The position numbers and the translations under genes are program-made. The notes beneath the pieces were generated by a model. It did no database searches and was not told the origin of the DNA. It saw only the letters and a program-made list of their open reading frames with translations. Positions 5,491-6,178 of a stretch of 6,178 bases of DNA are shown here, piece by piece; position 1 is the stretch's first letter; each line of letters opens with the position of its first letter. The DNA lies in the NCBI GenBank assembly GCA_031285815.1, contig JAITVM010000197.1, forward strand, positions 1-6,178. The letters run 5' to 3'. Source of the DNA: Clostridiales bacterium. Lineage in GTDB: Bacteria; Bacillota; Clostridia; Lachnospirales; JAITVM01.

Positions 5491-6178
5491 CGTTTTAGTC
5501 GTGGATGACGAGGTTTGGGTATGCGAAAACCTGCGCGGTATGCTGGACTGGCGCGAGCATGGCTTCGTTTTCCTTGAGCCAGCACTAAACGGCCAGGATG
5601 CAATTGAACGCATTGGGAAAGAAAAGCCGGACATCGTAATTAGCGATATTAATATGCCGTTAATGTCCGGTACCGAATTGATTGAAAAATGTGCAGAGAA
5701 GTACCCTTCTACAGTTTTTATTGCCCTAAGCGGCTACAGCGACTATAATTTTGTCCGTTCGTCACTCGTGGGTGGTGCGGTTGATTATATTTTGAAGCCG
5801 ATAGGCAAAACCCAATTGCTTGCCGTGCTGGGCAAAGCCATCAGCCAATTGGCCGACCGGACAGCTCAGGCTAAAAATAAAAGGGATGCCATCGAAATGC
5901 GCCGCCAAACATCTATGCGTGCGCTTGACCGTGAATACAGCGCTTACTTGAAAAGCGCTACTGAAAATACCGGGCGGGGTTATGAGGTTTTAACTGGGCG
6001 CCTGGCAGAATACGAATTGGAGTTTTCCGGGTTTGCCCTTATATTGTTTTATGTGCCCAGGCTGTTTGGGAAGACATCTGCAGGGGCATTTAACGCAGAA
6101 CAGGCCGCCGGCTTTATCAGGGACGGAATTGGCCGGGAGGTTACGGCAGCAAACCATTTTGTTTTTCATAATATTAAT
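5471..6178 (+). CDS. Response regulator, YesN-like, N-terminal 236 residues, 3' end outside window
   Basis: The frame is open from ATG 5471 to the window's right edge. The receiver domain is complete: acidic pair Asp12-Asp13 in VLVVDDE, phosphoacceptor Asp59 in ISDINMPLMSG, switch Ser87 in ALSGYSDY and Lys109 in DYILKP. After about residue 125 comes a charged helical linker and a region of no clear motif (about 150-236), as in YesN-type regulators. These usually end in an AraC-type helix-turn-helix domain, which would lie beyond the window; that ending is inferred. GGAG (5458-5461) lies nine bases before the ATG. The start lies inside the kinase gene (20-base overlap, different frame), which indicates translational coupling and a cognate pair. 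The partner kinase is PF06580-like, consistent with this regulator class. Confidence 0.95.
   Translation, partial: MDQKNYSVLVVDDEVWVCENLRGMLDWREHGFVFLEPALNGQDAIERIGKEKPDIVISDINMPLMSGTELIEKCAEKYPSTVFIALSGYSDYNFVRSSLVGGAVDYILKPIGKTQLLAVLGKAISQLADRTAQAKNKRDAIEMRRQTSMRALDREYSAYLKSATENTGRGYEVLTGRLAEYELEFSGFALILFYVPRLFGKTSAGAFNAEQAAGFIRDGIGREVTAANHFVFHNIN

Overview
The window looks like chromosomal DNA of a low-GC Gram-positive anaerobe of the Clostridia type. The reasons are A+T-rich genes with strong AGGAGG ribosome-binding sites, a CIRCE/HrcA-controlled groES-groEL operon, a clostridial-type 8-oxoguanine glycosylase, a DUF554 membrane protein and a YesM/YesN-type two-component pair. No finer taxonomic claim is supported.

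Left part (1-2750, minus strand). The first 199 codons of groEL (truncated by the window edge) lie directly downstream of groES, and a perfect 9-9-9 CIRCE operator sits between groES and a TATAAT box. Upstream of that operon, and transcribed the same way, is a tight two-gene unit: an OGG1-type 8-oxoguanine DNA glycosylase followed 3 bp later by a DUF554 membrane protein. A promoter just upstream of the glycosylase overlaps a short inverted repeat.

Middle (2750-3690, plus strand). A divergent gene encodes a 202-residue protein with one N-terminal membrane anchor and an outside domain of unknown function, starting at GTG. It ends in a clear rho-independent terminator. Four bases beyond the terminator T-tract begins a 5' fragment of a group II intron. 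It has the GUGYG start and long conserved domain I blocks of bacterial class C (IIC) introns, but no reverse transcriptase, no domain V and no 3' end. Class C introns are known to insert just behind terminators, so the location fits. The remnant also marks the boundary between A+T-rich DNA on the left and clearly more G+C-rich genes on the right.

Right part (3616-6178, plus strand). A good sigma-A promoter drives a sensor histidine kinase (two membrane segments, large extracytoplasmic sensor, HAMP, His_kinase/HATPase) whose 3' end overlaps by 20 bases the start of a response regulator. The regulator's receiver domain is complete, but its expected AraC-type DNA-binding end lies beyond the window. 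The pair probably senses an extracellular ligand and controls nearby transport or carbohydrate genes.

I see no CRISPR array, tRNA, rRNA or intact mobile element. The least ordinary object is the orphaned class C intron 5' end at a compositional junction. Nothing in the window convincingly forms a new system.
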